Shown here piece by piece: positions 23,815-35,040 of a DNA stretch of 64,000 bases. Under the pieces are notes generated by a model, which was not told the DNA's origin, did no database searches, and saw only the letters and a list, made by a program, of their open reading frames with translations. How positions within the stretch are numbered: position 1 is the stretch's first letter; each line of letters starts with the position of its first letter. The stretch is from Takakia lepidozioides (taxonomy: Eukaryota; Streptophyta; Takakiopsida; Takakiales; Takakiaceae), in contig CM060732.1 in the NCBI GenBank assembly GCA_030704615.1, positions 80,933,171 through 80,997,170 on the forward strand. The letters run 5' to 3'. The position numbers and the translations under genes are program-made.

Positions 23815-25677
23815 AGACCTTGACAAAGATGAAGACAAGTGAGGACATAGACCATGACCAAGACAAAGACGAGCGAGGAAGACCAAGACATGCAAAGGAG
23901 GAAAGAAGGACAAGGAGGGGAGTGTGATCACACACCCCCCCGATCTGTAGTGAAGATCCGGCCGTTGTTGATTTCAAATAGGAACACGTGTCGTGCATCC
24001 GACACTATGGCCTTTTCGACTTTGAGACGTTTCAAAATAACCACTTACAATCCTCCAGACAACTAGATGTAGTGATTCACACAACTGACATGGATCCGTT
24101 AACTTTATTTCGTTCAAAATTAGGCGAAGGAAACACACTGCAATGATGCCGTGTATGGCTCCGCTTTACATGCATTCTTGGAGAAAATGCGCATGATGTG
24201 TGAGAAGTGAACACAGTGCTCTGCCAAATGATTCAGCAAAAACAAACTCAACTGTAGTGGTTCTCCCATCGCAGAGAAGGGTCCATTCGACACCCATCGC
24301 ACCATGCCAGGTTGAGGTCCTCACACACACACCTGCACACCAAGAATTTGCGAACCCACATCAGCTGGGAGAACATGGAAATTACCCCGTGGATCACATG
24401 CAAGCATGAATGAGAAATGGAAGGAGAATTGCATGGGAGATTTTGGTGTACCTGCGCGACATGCAACTCTGTCTACATACTCCATAAGTCACTGTCCCAA
24501 GACCCAAGTGGACAGGGGAGACCGGTGAGTCTGTACCACAAATGGTAATCATACAGCAGAGGGTACTGCTGCCCAACGTGCAAAAACCGCCGGCTGCAGG
24601 ATGCTAGGCATGCGAACTCCAGCACAGCACGCCTCCTCTGCACCCCACTCCGTCCCAACCAGTGCAAAACAACCGTGCATGCATTGACTGCCGTCTGGGT
24701 TTCTCTCTAGGCATTTGGGGTCTGCGATCTGCTACACGTAAGTGTCTTTGAAGGCGACGATCAAAGGATCCGGTCACTTGCAGTTGCCGTCTCAAGGGCA
24801 GCATTGCAAGAATCACAATTAAGTAAGAAAGATGGTGGAAGAAGCTGTAAACTGCCAATGAGTGAAGTGGCAGGGCGATGCTCCATTCTTAACATGCTCC
24901 CCTTCCCGCCATGGTGATAGAGCCACACAAATGGACTCCCTTCCCACCACGGTGCAATTTCAAGGCAACGGAACGGGATTGACCGCCGAAACTTGATTTG
25001 GAGATCGTGGCCGAATCCGTGATGGAATTCAACCTTCCAATACATGATTCCTCAATCCGTCTCGCTCTTCTGCTGAGGGTGGCATTGGGCAAACTACCCC
25101 TTGCTACAAACTTTTGATCGTAATGTGCTTTTGAGAGACGAATCGATGCAATTGGATATTGTGCAGACGATGACCGCCGATGAGTGGAGTTCACTCATTA
25201 TGGCCTAAGACAAGTGGCGCAAGTTCTGGCCTTGTAGTCGGGTTGTTCACACTTCAATGCACACATTTCATACACATTCAACCATATGCCCAAGATCACA
25301 ACGTCCTGAATCGTGAAAATTGAAATTCCACGTACGTCCTCCGATTCCTCACACACACACGAACTGTAGAGACAGGTGGTTTTCCAGGATGTCGTTGTTT
25401 TAGTCGATTTTGGTCATTTCTCTCAGTGTCTTGTTGAAAAGATTCTAGTTATGATGGGAAGCATCTTGATGGCTTTTAAATGGTTTGTTGTTAAGTGTAA
25501 CTTTCCATCATGTTATGGAATCTACCAGTTGGTATAAAATGTCAACTGTCTTCTCTGCCAAAGAATGTGCGGCTGAAAATGGGAGTGGCAGAGCCAAATT
25601 GAGGAGTCTTTGCAAAGGAGAATCCGGCCCCCTGCAACGACGTGCACAAACTACATTGAAGAGGCTCCCCAACAAAA
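23815..25677. promoter_or_regulatory. Spacer between the divergent CACTA-associated genes
   Basis: This 1.86-kb stretch lies between the start of the minus-strand TNPA-like gene and the plus-strand transposase. It should hold promoters for both if they form one element. I see no clear TATA boxes or regular subterminal repeats, and no supported coding sequence. A missed 5' exon of the transposase is possible. Confidence 0.3.
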
Positions 25678-28580
25678 ATGAGTTCCCCTCGCCCATGCGG
25701 AGGACTTCCAATTAATCACCCCTGTAGACAGAACACCCGAGATGACAGGTTGTGGGAAAGAGAAGTGGCACGTGCCCGAGCTCTTGGGCTTTCAAGGATG
25801 CCATGCCAATGTGAACGTTGTTTGGGCACTACAAGTAGATCTGAGGACAGTGTGCGCACACATCTCCTTCACCACAAAAGACATGAAGCATTTCGGGTGT
25901 GGATTGGAGATGGACCTGCAGACGAAGACGATGAGGAGTGGGCACAATTGGACAATGCACGCCCCCGGGGGAGCCATACAGACAGGCCAGACAAGGACTA
26001 TGTCATGGGCGCAGGACATGAACCAGGCATGGACGAAGGGGTGGAGATTACTCGAATGTTGCAGGAAGCATTCCACATCATGGACGATGCTGAAGAGGGG
26101 GACGGCGCTGCGACAACTGGGGATGGTGATGACGCAGGAAATGAAGACATTCACGTGGGGGAAGGCGTGGAAGGAGGTGGAGATGGAGATGAGAATTCAG
26201 CACACATGATAGTAGAAGAAGCATGTGTGCCATTGTACAAAGGATGCAAATCCACAAAGCTTGCTGCCACCATGCTGTTGATGAACCTGTGCACAACCCA
26301 CGGTGTCTCAGACCATTTTGTGTACGAGTTGTTCTCTTTGCTTCGGCTGAACTTGCTTCCACAACCAAATGAAATGCCAAAAAGCTGTCACATGGCCAAC
26401 AAAATGATTGGGAAGCTCGGCCTCAACTACGTGAAAATACATGCATGTCCAAAAGGACATGTACTTTTCAGAAGAGAGTACAAGGACGCTATGGAGTGCC
26501 CAAAATGCGGTGCAGCTCGATACCATGATGTGGGCAGGTTACAATAGCCAGCCAAGGTGTTGAGGCACTTTCCCCTTATCCCCCGTCTATTACAAATGTA
26601 CAAATGTAAGACCATTAGTGAGCTCATGACTTGGCATTCCAGGAATGCCTCAAACGATGGTTTGGTAAGGCATGTCCCAGATTCCCTTGCATGGAAGCAT
26701 ATAGATGCAACTTGGCCCGATTTTGCCGAGGACCCACGCAATGTGCGATTGGCTGTATCTACAGATGGAGTAAACCCATACGGATCAAAGAGCTGCACAT
26801 GGTCCACATGGCAGTTGGTGGCATACAACCTGCCACCATGGTTGACAACAAAGAAATTCTTTGTCATGTTGTCTCTCTTGATTCCAGGCAAGGAGTCCGT
26901 GACAAATGCAAACATAGATGTGTATTTGCAACCATTGATTGAAGAGCTACAGGAACTATGGATTGGAGTTGAAGCTTACGACATTTTGAAACCAGTAGGG
27001 CAACGGAGTTTCACCCTCCGTGCCATACTCATGTGGTCGATCCACGATTTCCCCGCATATGGCCTTGTTGCGGGTTGCAAGACGAAGGGCTACAAAGGGT
27101 GCCCCATTTGTGGGCCCTATGTGGATTCACGGCACTCAAAGCCATTGGGGAAGACAATATACATGGGGCATCGATGTTACCTTGCAAGAAACCACCCCTA
27201 CCAACGAGCAGGAAGGCACTTCAATGGATGTGTTGAAAAGAGAATGGCACCAAATGCTGTGACACCGCAGGAGACATTGCAATTTGCAAAGGAGAAAGAG
27301 GCGTTCATGGAGATTGGAGGGAGAGAAGGAAGTAGTGCGGATCCAGCCATGGAGCACGGGGTGAAGCGCCGGACAATCCTTTGGGATTTGCCATACTGGA
27401 AGGTGCATGAATCCCCCCCCCCCCACCCCCCATTCACTCACTTTCTTTCACATTGTGCTTCCTGGAATTACCTTTACTGTCAAGAGTCCTTCCACCAACT
27501 CCTAAGTCAGTGTAACTATTATGCAGTAGATGTTGAAGTCGTACACCTCACTGTGGAGAGGATCGTGTAGTTGTTGAAAGCAGAATGTAGTAACATGGAC
27601 AACTTCTGCCACATATTCTACTATTTTTGCCCATAGAACTTGGTCTCATGGGAGGACATCTGGCATTTCAGAACCTCTTGCAGTGGTACCTCCTGGACCC
27701 CATGCATTGTGAGAAGAACTTCTGCGAGAACATTCTGAAGACGATCTTTGGGGAGAAAGATACGATATACGTACGAAATGACATGGAGATTGAAGGGATA
27801 CGGTCACATCTGTGGCTAAGGCCTGATCCAAATAGACCTTGCAAAGTGCTCATGCCAGCAGCATCATACGTCCTGACCAAATCAGAGCAAGAGCATTTGT
27901 TGAAGACATTGGGAGCCATGAAAGTGCCAACCGGATTCTCGGGTGCTCTCCAAAAGCATGCCATAAACAAGAAATGGTCGGGGATGAAGTCACATGATCT
28001 ACACGTGATGATGCAGCATATTTTGCCAGTGTGCATTCGGGGTACAATGGCGCCGGGTCCTCGAACAGCCATAATGCGTGTAAGTCAAGTGTTTAGGAAC
28101 ATTTGTGCGAAGGTGTGGGATCCAAGGGACATTACATCGTTGCATGAGGATGTGGTTGTGACCCTATGTTTGCTGGAGAAAGAATTCCCTCCATCATTCT
28201 TTGACGTCATGACGCACTTGCTAGCGCATCTTGTAGAGGAGCTGCATGTGTGTGGGCCCATAGCCAGCCGTTGGATGTACCCCATGGAGAGGTATATGAA
28301 GGATCTGAAGGGGTATGTACACAACATGGCACGGCCAGAGAGGAGTATGGCGGAGGGCTACATCCGCGATGAAGCCCTGGGCTTCATGACAGAGTATATG
28401 TCTTCATTTGATGCAACACAACGACGGGTGTGGGACGAGAACAAGGAAGAAGGAGTTGTAGGCGAGGTCCTAGAAGGTGGTGGAACAAAGCGTGCCATGA
28501 GCCCGCGCCTTCGGGATGTGGCACATGATTATGTGCTGAACAACACAACAACCATGACACCATGGAGACAGTGGGTGTAA
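25678..28580 (+). pseudogene. CACTA/EnSpm TNP2-like transposase with one in-frame stop
   Basis: TNP2-type (Transposase_21) proteins cut and join CACTA transposons. The ATG at 25678 is followed by a zinc-associated start (MPCQCERCLG, HLLHHKRHEAFRVW) like the transposase-associated domain. An acidic linker and LYKGCKSTKLAATMLLMNLC come next. CPKGHVLFRREY and ECPKCGAARYHD precede a TAG at 26545-26547; the same frame then continues AKVLRHFPLIPRLLQMYK. The catalytic core includes LAVSTDGVNPYG, YNLPPWL and GCKTKGYKGCPICG. FGD-like LWDLPYWK ends at donor 27402|27403. A 269-bp intron rejoins in phase at 27672 with NLLQWYLLDPMHCEKN. Exon 2 then runs to TAA at 28578 and includes a DUF4218-like region (ASRWMYPMERYMKDLKGYVH). 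A run of 12 C (27413-27424) lies inside the intron. The stop apart, the gene is remarkably intact. Confidence 0.85.
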
Positions 28581-28849
28581 ACTTACATCCCTCCTGTGCT
28601 ATTCTTAATGGTCTTTGTATGCTGGAATTACATATATATTGTCACAAGTCATTCCGGCCACTATGGGAGTGGGATCGTGTACTAACAGGGTGCTTCAGAC
28701 GACTACAAAGGGTGTTTCGTAGTTGGTGTTGTTGCTTGCAAGTGATTATGAAGTAGGCTGCATCACTACAGTGTGCTTGAAAGGACACAATCTGCATGTG
28801 GCATGCATGTACAGTACGGTGTTGGTCAGGGGGACTGAGTTGCAGCTTC

Positions 28850-29752
28850 TATTTGGTTTCTGCCAGAAAGTACGCAGCGGAGAAGGTCCGCCTGAAAACG
28901 GAACGGAGTGCATTTGCAAAAGCATGGCGGAGGGGCGGTCGTAGGCGCAGATCCCCGGTGGAGTACCCCACAACAATGGAGGAGTTGCAGCCTTTTACAA
29001 TGTGGGTCAGATTTGCAATTGCAGTGTACGCATCAGAGAACGAGGACCCAGATGAGGGCATGGTGAGTCTGTCATTCCCCCCAGGGCTGATTGCCACTTC
29101 GTACCGGTCAATGAAAGCATATGGCAATCATTATAGAGTGGACAATGCCAACACCAGCCTCCTGGTGACTTATGACAGCGGAGTGGCATCATTTTTTGAA
29201 CAAGAGAGTAGGAGCTGTGCACGAGATCGGAATCCAATTTCATGCCCTGTGCAATATGTAGGAGTCATCAAAGAGATCCTTAAACTAGACTATGGTCTTG
29301 TGAAGCCGATTCTATTCCGTTGTTCTTGGGTAAAAGCCAATATGGTAGGAGAGAATGCCACCATGAAACGGGATGAGTACGGGTTCCTCCTCGCTGATTT
29401 CAGAAAAATGCTACCACAAGATGAAGAGCCATTCATCTTCCCATCGCAAGTTGAGCAAGTTTTCTTTTCAGATGACACCCATGCGCCGGGATGGAAGGTG
29501 GTTCTTCACAAGGACCCCCGGGCCAAACGAGTCGTGGCTGACGTCCATGATCTGGACCTAGGGGAGAATGCCGACCACGAGGATCTGAGGGAACCACAAA
29601 ATCTACCAGATACGGCCGAACCAATCTCTTTGGAAGGAGCAGTTACCTTTAATGAGGAAGACATTCGAGGGTTGGTAATTACCGCAAGGCAAATTGCAGA
29701 TGTGGGCAGTGAAGGGGAAGATTCTTTGGATACGGATAGTGAGCCCAGCTGA
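28850..29752 (+). CDS. DUF4216-like C-terminal protein or exon of the CACTA element
   Basis: The frame ends at TGA 29750 and holds about 300 codons: a basic start (KTERSAFAKAWRRGGRRRR), then YPTTMEELQPFTMWVRFAIA. The conserved part reads NHYRVDNANTSLLVTYDSGV, YVGVIKEILKLDYGLVKPIL, MKRDEYGFLLADF, FIFPSQVEQVFFSDD and GWKVVLHKDPR, followed by an acidic tail. This matches the DUF4216 domain commonly encoded after the transposase in plant CACTA elements; its biochemical role is unknown. I could not settle the splice link to the transposase exon at 28580, so the start (about 28850) is approximate. Confidence 0.7.
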   Translation, partial: YLVSARKYAAEKVRLKTERSAFAKAWRRGGRRRRSPVEYPTTMEELQPFTMWVRFAIAVYASENEDPDEGMVSLSFPPGLIATSYRSMKAYGNHYRVDNANTSLLVTYDSGVASFFEQESRSCARDRNPISCPVQYVGVIKEILKLDYGLVKPILFRCSWVKANMVGENATMKRDEYGFLLADFRKMLPQDEEPFIFPSQVEQVFFSDDTHAPGWKVVLHKDPRAKRVVADVHDLDLGENADHEDLREPQNLPDTAEPISLEGAVTFNEEDIRGLVITARQIADVGSEGEDSLDTDSEPS

Positions 29753-29756
29753 ATCT

Positions 29757-30326
29757 CAGTGTCCATTAAGCCGGCAACTCGTAGACGAGAGCTGTGCTAA
29801 GGACTCTTACTGTCCTTAGAACCCATTTTGTATAATCCTGCAAGCGCGCAAGGGCGAGACAGTTAATAATATCGATAATGTCCCGGAATGTGGTCCGTAC
29901 TGTCTTGTGAACAAACCTATATTTACAGTGTGATTGTAGTTCAGAACCAAAGGGCATATCCTTCAGTCTTGACGTCTTTGCGATCTTCTTCTGTGACGCC
30001 TTCTTCATAACTTGACAAATGGAAAAGCAGCTACACCTCAAATTATTGCAAGGCCACTCAATGGCACTAAGAACGTTTCGAGCATGCTATCAGAAAACTA
30101 GACAGGCAAAAACCCAATTCAGCAGCCTCACCTTGCGTGGATACTTGGGAATTGATACCAGAAGGGCATGCCCGTATGCGCGCTCCATCGTGCCTCCATC
30201 CAGCACATTCTGTAAATGTTGAATGACCAAGACCCCGATGTTACACCCTTTTGAGAAGCCACTACGCGTGCTCACAGTATAAGAAGGCCTTGCCGTGTCA
30301 GGATTCGCATTCCCACATCCCGCCAT
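29757..30326 (-). other. Possible two-exon minus-strand ORF at the right side of the CACTA region
   Basis: An ATG at 30326 opens 65 codons (MAGCGNANPDTARPSY, GVLVIQHLQNVLDG) that end at a donor, GCAAG|GTGAGG, at 30132/30131. Farther left, about 30010-29766, a second open segment reads KKASQKKIAKTSRLKDMP and FVHKTVRTTFRDIIDIIN, ending in TAA. The reading phases of the two do not fit with the acceptor I see, so the model is uncertain. No family is recognised. It could be captured host sequence or a non-coding stretch. Confidence 0.25.
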
Positions 30327-30379
30327 GTCCGACAAAGCACTTGCATCCCTGTCTCTGCCAGGTGGAGGCAGCACGTATT

Positions 30380-30855
30380 AAAATATCTATTCCCCCAAGG
30401 CCACATTTGGTTTACCTCCTTTTGTGAAAGCCACGTCAGCAAATGTGCTGCCGAATCATGGGTGCAATGAATGCGCAGTGGTTCATGGAGTCGTTGAGTC
30501 GACTACATATTCACTTTAATGAATAAATATCTTTATTCCATTAATCGAATTAGGAAACAAAATTTGTAGTCGCATGTGCAGTAATTACAACCACTTGTAA
30601 ATTTGGTTTTTTTCAAATTTTATGTATTTACGCAATTCGTAAAATAGCCCGGAATTCTGCTACAACTCCGGAGTTGTTGACCCCACTTCTGTCCGCCGTC
30701 TGAAATGCCCCCGTGGGCCCACATTGTCTGTTTCGACTCTCCAGTAGTCCCGTTTACTACCAAGTGGTTCCCAGAGCGGTCGCGAACATGCAGTCGATTC
30801 AGAAAAGACACGAATGCTTCTAGTGCTGACACGCCAATCTTTCGGAGACTATAGA
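30380..30855. other. Spacer between the CACTA region and the truncated gypsy element
   Basis: AT-rich; it includes GCCACGTCAGCA near 30431, a block also seen at 17537. No coding sequence is supported. The right end of the CACTA element should be near here but no CACTA-type terminus was found. Confidence 0.3.
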
Positions 30856-33666
30856 TACAGTGACATGGAGAGGTCTTTGATTCAGATGAGGACTCAAGAT
30901 CTCTTGGAGGCTGGTTTGGTGGAGCTCTTTGGTGGAGAGTATGCTTCAGCCACAGTGATGTTAGCCAAGAAGGATGTCTATGGCAATTGGACGGAGAGGT
31001 GCGGTGATTACTGGCCTGTAAATCATCAGACCAAGTCTGATAAGTATGCCATGCCACATCAAGGAGGCGGACAAGCAGAAGACGACATTCTGGGGGATCA
31101 ATGAGCACGGCAAGGATTGCCTATATCACTGGCGGTTCTTACCATTTGGGCTTAAGAACGCTCCTGCAGAGTTTCAGAGAGTCATGGATAGGATTCTAGC
31201 AGGGGTGGACTTTGCTCGGTGCTACATAGATGATATCATCATCTTTAGTGCTACGGTGGAGGAGCATGAGAGATACCTTCAGGTGGTATTGGAGCGTTTG
31301 AGAGCGCACGGATTGAAGTTGCATCTGGGGAAGTGCAAGTTTTTCCACAACCAGATTGAGTATCTAGGTCACATGATATATCCTGGAGGATTGGGGGTAC
31401 AGCAAACAAAGATAGAGGCCATTGCACAAACTCCACGCCCCACAAATGTGAGCCGAGTTTGAGCTTTCATGGGGTTAGTAAACTATTATAGACGGTTTGT
31501 CAAGGGATTTAGAGCTATCGCAAAGGTTCTAATCAAGCTGACCAAGGTGGACCAGGAGTGGCAGTGGGAAGATGAGCAGGAATGAGCTTTTCAAGAGCTC
31601 AAGGCGAGGTTGACCTTGGCGCTTATCCTGAGACGACCTATCAGGTGGCGTCATTTTCAGCTGCATACGGATTGGAGCATGCTGGGGCTTGGAGCGGTGC
31701 TCACACAGGTGGATGATGAGGGAAGAGAGTTCGTAGTGGCTTATGCTAGCCGCTCGAACAACGCTGCAAAGGCTAAGTATAGCTCATATGAGGGAGAGTG
31801 CTTAGCTGCAGTGTGGGCCGTGGCACACTTCAGGTGCTATCTATACGACAATCTCTTCACCCTTGTCACGGATCACCAGCCACTCAAGTGGTTGATGGAG
31901 TCAGACAAGCTTATGGGGAAGCTTGCACGGTGGGCACTCATACTTTAGGAGTATGACTTTCAGGTTGTGCATCGACCAGGTTTGGTCAATCGGGATGCGG
32001 ATGGATTGAGTCGCAATCCATGCACGAGCCAGCAGGATGACATTGGAGCTCAGTGGCATGGTGAGACGGACGAGGAGATGGTGTTGGGATGGCATGTATC
32101 TGCCTTTTTGTGTATCTTGGCATCGGGAGGTCAGGTTGGACCTACAACAGGGATGACTGTAGACGGAGTGTCTGAGGACCCTGAGGCTAGTGATGAGCCA
32201 GGTGGTACCAGAGATATGCATGAGGATTCGGCTGTGTTGGACTACCTCCGTATTGGAGACACGACAGCCAATCTGACTGCCAAGGAGAGGGATCAGATCC
32301 TGCAACAAGCCAAGAGGTTCAAGTGGGAGGGGATACACCTGCTCCGAGTATGGAAGGATGGTCGGGTGAGGATTGTGCTTCACCCCACACATCGTGCACG
32401 GTTAGTGCGACATGCCCATGAGGAATTGGAGCATTTTGGAGTACGACGCACTCACAGTTTATTGCATGGGCAGTATTGGTGGCGTGGTATGCATACAGAG
32501 GTGCAACAATTCATGGCTAGGTGCATGGTGTGTGACAGGGTACGTGCTTCATTCAACGCCCCTACACCACAGTTGCATTCTTTACCAATCATGGGATTGG
32601 GTTACTGGTAGAGTCTTGAATTCGCAGGACCGTTGCCACTGACTATGCGCCACCACAGATATGTGTTGGTGATGGTGGAACACTTCTCCAAGTGGATTGA
32701 GTTGGTTCCATTGCCTGACAAGGCTAGTGAGGGGGCTGCGTATGCATTCTTGGATCATGTGCTTAGTCGATTCGGTGCTCTAGCTGAGGTACTCACGGAC
32801 CAAGGGAGAAAGTTCTTGGGGGAGTTTCCGGCTTTGTGTGATAAAGCTTTGATAGACCACCGATAGACCACCGCACCACTTCTCGGGATCATCCTGAGGC
32901 CGATGGCTTGGCAGAGAGAGTTGTTCAGACGGTGAAGAGGGGTTTGCGCAAGTATGGCTTGCAGAAGGGACACCTAGGAGATTGGGATCTTCAGGTGCAT
33001 TGGTTAGCCATGGGCTACAGGTTCAGCAAACAAGCATCACTTGCCTCATTCTCACCATATTTCCTTCTCTTTGGCCGAGAGCGGGATTTGCCTACAGCCA
33101 TTCGTAGGGATACTGCTCAAGTCCTTAACCTTGACGATCCGGACGTGTGGGTACGTGCATGTGATCAGCGTGCAAAGTTGTTCAAGAAAGTCATGCCCAT
33201 GGCTTTTGAGAATCTTACCATTGCATATCACCGTGATACGTTGAGGTATGCCACTATACATGGTGAGGATATCGTCCTGGGGTTCGGAGGTTTAGCCCTG
33301 GTGACTAAGTTTATTTGCAGCAAACTGCTCCTACGACCCTGGATGTGATTGCAGGGCGTGTTATTCTGAGGGTTCAAGAGGTGTTGCCCTTAGGAGTCCT
33401 GATTTTGGAGGGTCGGGATAACATGACTTGGAAGGATCATGTGCGTAATTGTGCGCCATGTCACCTTCCCAATGTCGATGGCAGAGTTGACCCAAACTTG
33501 GCAGTAGTACCTGCAGGTTTGAGGTGCATGCTCTGTGGGTCCACCAAAGGGGCAGCCACTATGCTGGTGTGTGATTGATGCTCAAGAGGTTGGCATATGG
33601 GATGCTTGACACCTCCTCTTGAGAGGGTTCCTGATGGAGATTGGTTATGTCCACATTGCTTGGGAT
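30856..33666 (+). pseudogene. 5'-truncated Ty3/gypsy pol: RT, RNase H, integrase and a C-terminal PHD finger
   Basis: Reverse transcriptase starts near RYSDMERSLIQMRTQDLLEA and KKDVYGNWTERCGDYWPVN. About 30 codons of the core (the first catalytic Asp segment) are missing near 31050. The frame then resumes with FLPFGLKNAPAEFQRVMDRI and the active-site YIDD (CYIDDIIIF). RNase H (QLHTDWSMLGLGAVLT, VTDHQPLKWLM) lies at about 31600-31950. Integrase shows the zinc region (H in RHAHEELEHFG, C in ARCMVC), then FAGPLPLTMR, HFSKWIELVPLPDK and VLTDQGRKF. The stretch after the GPY-like part reads LQQTAPTTLDVIAGRVILRV to RNCAPCHLPNVDG. It ends with a PHD finger at 33527-33660: CMLC, then LVCD(stop)CSRGWHMGC and WLCPHC. 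Stops at 31460, 31583, 31947, 32609, 32864 and 33576, plus frameshifts, show it is dead. Gag and protease are absent. Confidence 0.85.
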
Positions 33667-33914
33667 AGTGGCAGTGGATATGACTAGTGGCAGCTAACAA
33701 GACATGGGAGGCCAAGCTCATAGGAATCAATACACGAGATCCCAGGCTCAAGTTCACAGGTTGCAAGATGACGACTAACGATGGGGCAACTCTTGCACCC
33801 GGCCTCTTGATCTATCGAGTTTGAGTGTAGTAGAGACAGTGGCGAAGGACTTAGTGAGGCTACGGTCATTATCACATCTTGTGGCTACCTGGACTTAGAG
33901 GGACCTAAGCACCA

Positions 33915-34375
33915 GCTAGGGGGCGATTGTGATGGACTAGTGACTGCCATAGTGGGCAGCCTAGCGACTGACTAGTGGCAGCCTAGTGGTTGGATTAGTG
34001 GTGGACTAGTGGTATACTAGTGTGTGGTGTGCACATGTGTTGTGTGGTTTTGGACAGCGATGTAATTGTGTAGCGATATGTATGCGCACGACAGTTGTCA
34101 AGTTATTTCACCACTAGTGTGAAACTAGCTAGGAAATAGTTAGCTTTTACATATTGACATTTGGAATTGGCCCAAATGTCAATCCAGGGGTCAAGGCAGA
34201 TTTAGGCCCTGAAGTGGTTATCTTCACAGCAAGCGCGGGAGCTGGCTCATCTTTCTCGAGTTGAGCCTCACCGCGCCTAGCTATGGCGCCGTAGTGTGGG
34301 CGTGGGGTGCATTTGGCTTGACTTGTATTTGAGTGATGAGTTTATATATGCATGAGTTTATGCTCATTACAGCAA
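33915..34375 (+). mobile_element. Polypurine tract and 3' LTR of the PHD-bearing gypsy element
   Basis: A purine-rich AGCTAGGGGGCGAT (33914-33927) is followed by TGTGATGGACTAGTG at 33928, a classical LTR start. The LTR has repeated ACTAGTGG / CTAGTGGT blocks (33935-34020) and TTTATATATGCATG near 34341. The end is uncertain: either near TTACAGCA at 34375 or beyond the G13 run (34378-34390). No matching 5' LTR exists upstream because the element is 5'-truncated. Confidence 0.55.
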
Positions 34376-35040
34376 ATGGGGGGGGGGGGGTTTGCGACGC
34401 CAGCCGCGCCCCAACGCCCCGCGCGGCGCTGAGCCTGCGACGCCGAGCCCGCAGCGCTTTTTTGCGACGCCACAACGTCGTAATCCCCCGCTAAAAGCTT
34501 GAAAGTGGGATTTCTTGGAACAATGATTGGAGCCTCGACGGGAGATACATTGATATATTAGTACACATCTTATTTTATAATAATAGCGAATTGAATGCAA
34601 ACGTGCGAGCTGATAGCACGGCCGCGCGCCCATACGATGAGCGCCCGTCCACCTGCCCCTCCCCTCCCCTCCCCTCCCCGCCCGCCCGCCCGCCCGCCCG
34701 CCCGCAGCTGTGCGCGGTCTCCTACTCCCACGCCCACCTGTGCCGCGGCGGCTGCACTAGCCGCGCCCAGCCGCGGTTGGACCGCCCGAGGTCCGTCGCA
34801 CGGCCGGTCCGTTGCGGCAAGTATGTCGGGGAGGTCTGCGGTGCTGCGGTCTGCTCTGCCGTGCTCCAGCGGACTGCCATCCAGTCCGCTGCCGGCGCCA
34901 GATCGGGGCTGTCCGTTTGAGAGCCCATCCTGGCCCTCCAATCTAGGGCGCCATGCCACCGCTAATCTCTGCCGCCTTTCATCTGCCAGTAATTAATCTT
35001 TGCTAAGCTGGGGCTGGGGCTGGGCACTAAGGCTGTAGAG
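34376..35040. repeat. GC-rich segment with G13, CCCCT and CCCG runs
   Basis: A run of 13 G (34378-34390) is followed by GC-rich DNA. At about 34655-34704 there is (CCCCT)n turning into (CCCG)n. Open frames here on both strands are Pro/Ala/Arg-rich by-products of composition. No gene is supported. The base composition differs sharply from both sides. Confidence 0.5.

Noticed and set aside
26545-26547. Recoding of TAG in the transposase
   Set aside because: No recoding signal is visible, and plant nuclear genes do not use TAG as sense; a disabling mutation is simpler.
34591-34996. Overlapping Pro/Ala-rich open frames in the GC-rich segment
   Set aside because: All frames are open on both strands because of GC-rich simple repeats; no conserved motif or splice structure is seen.
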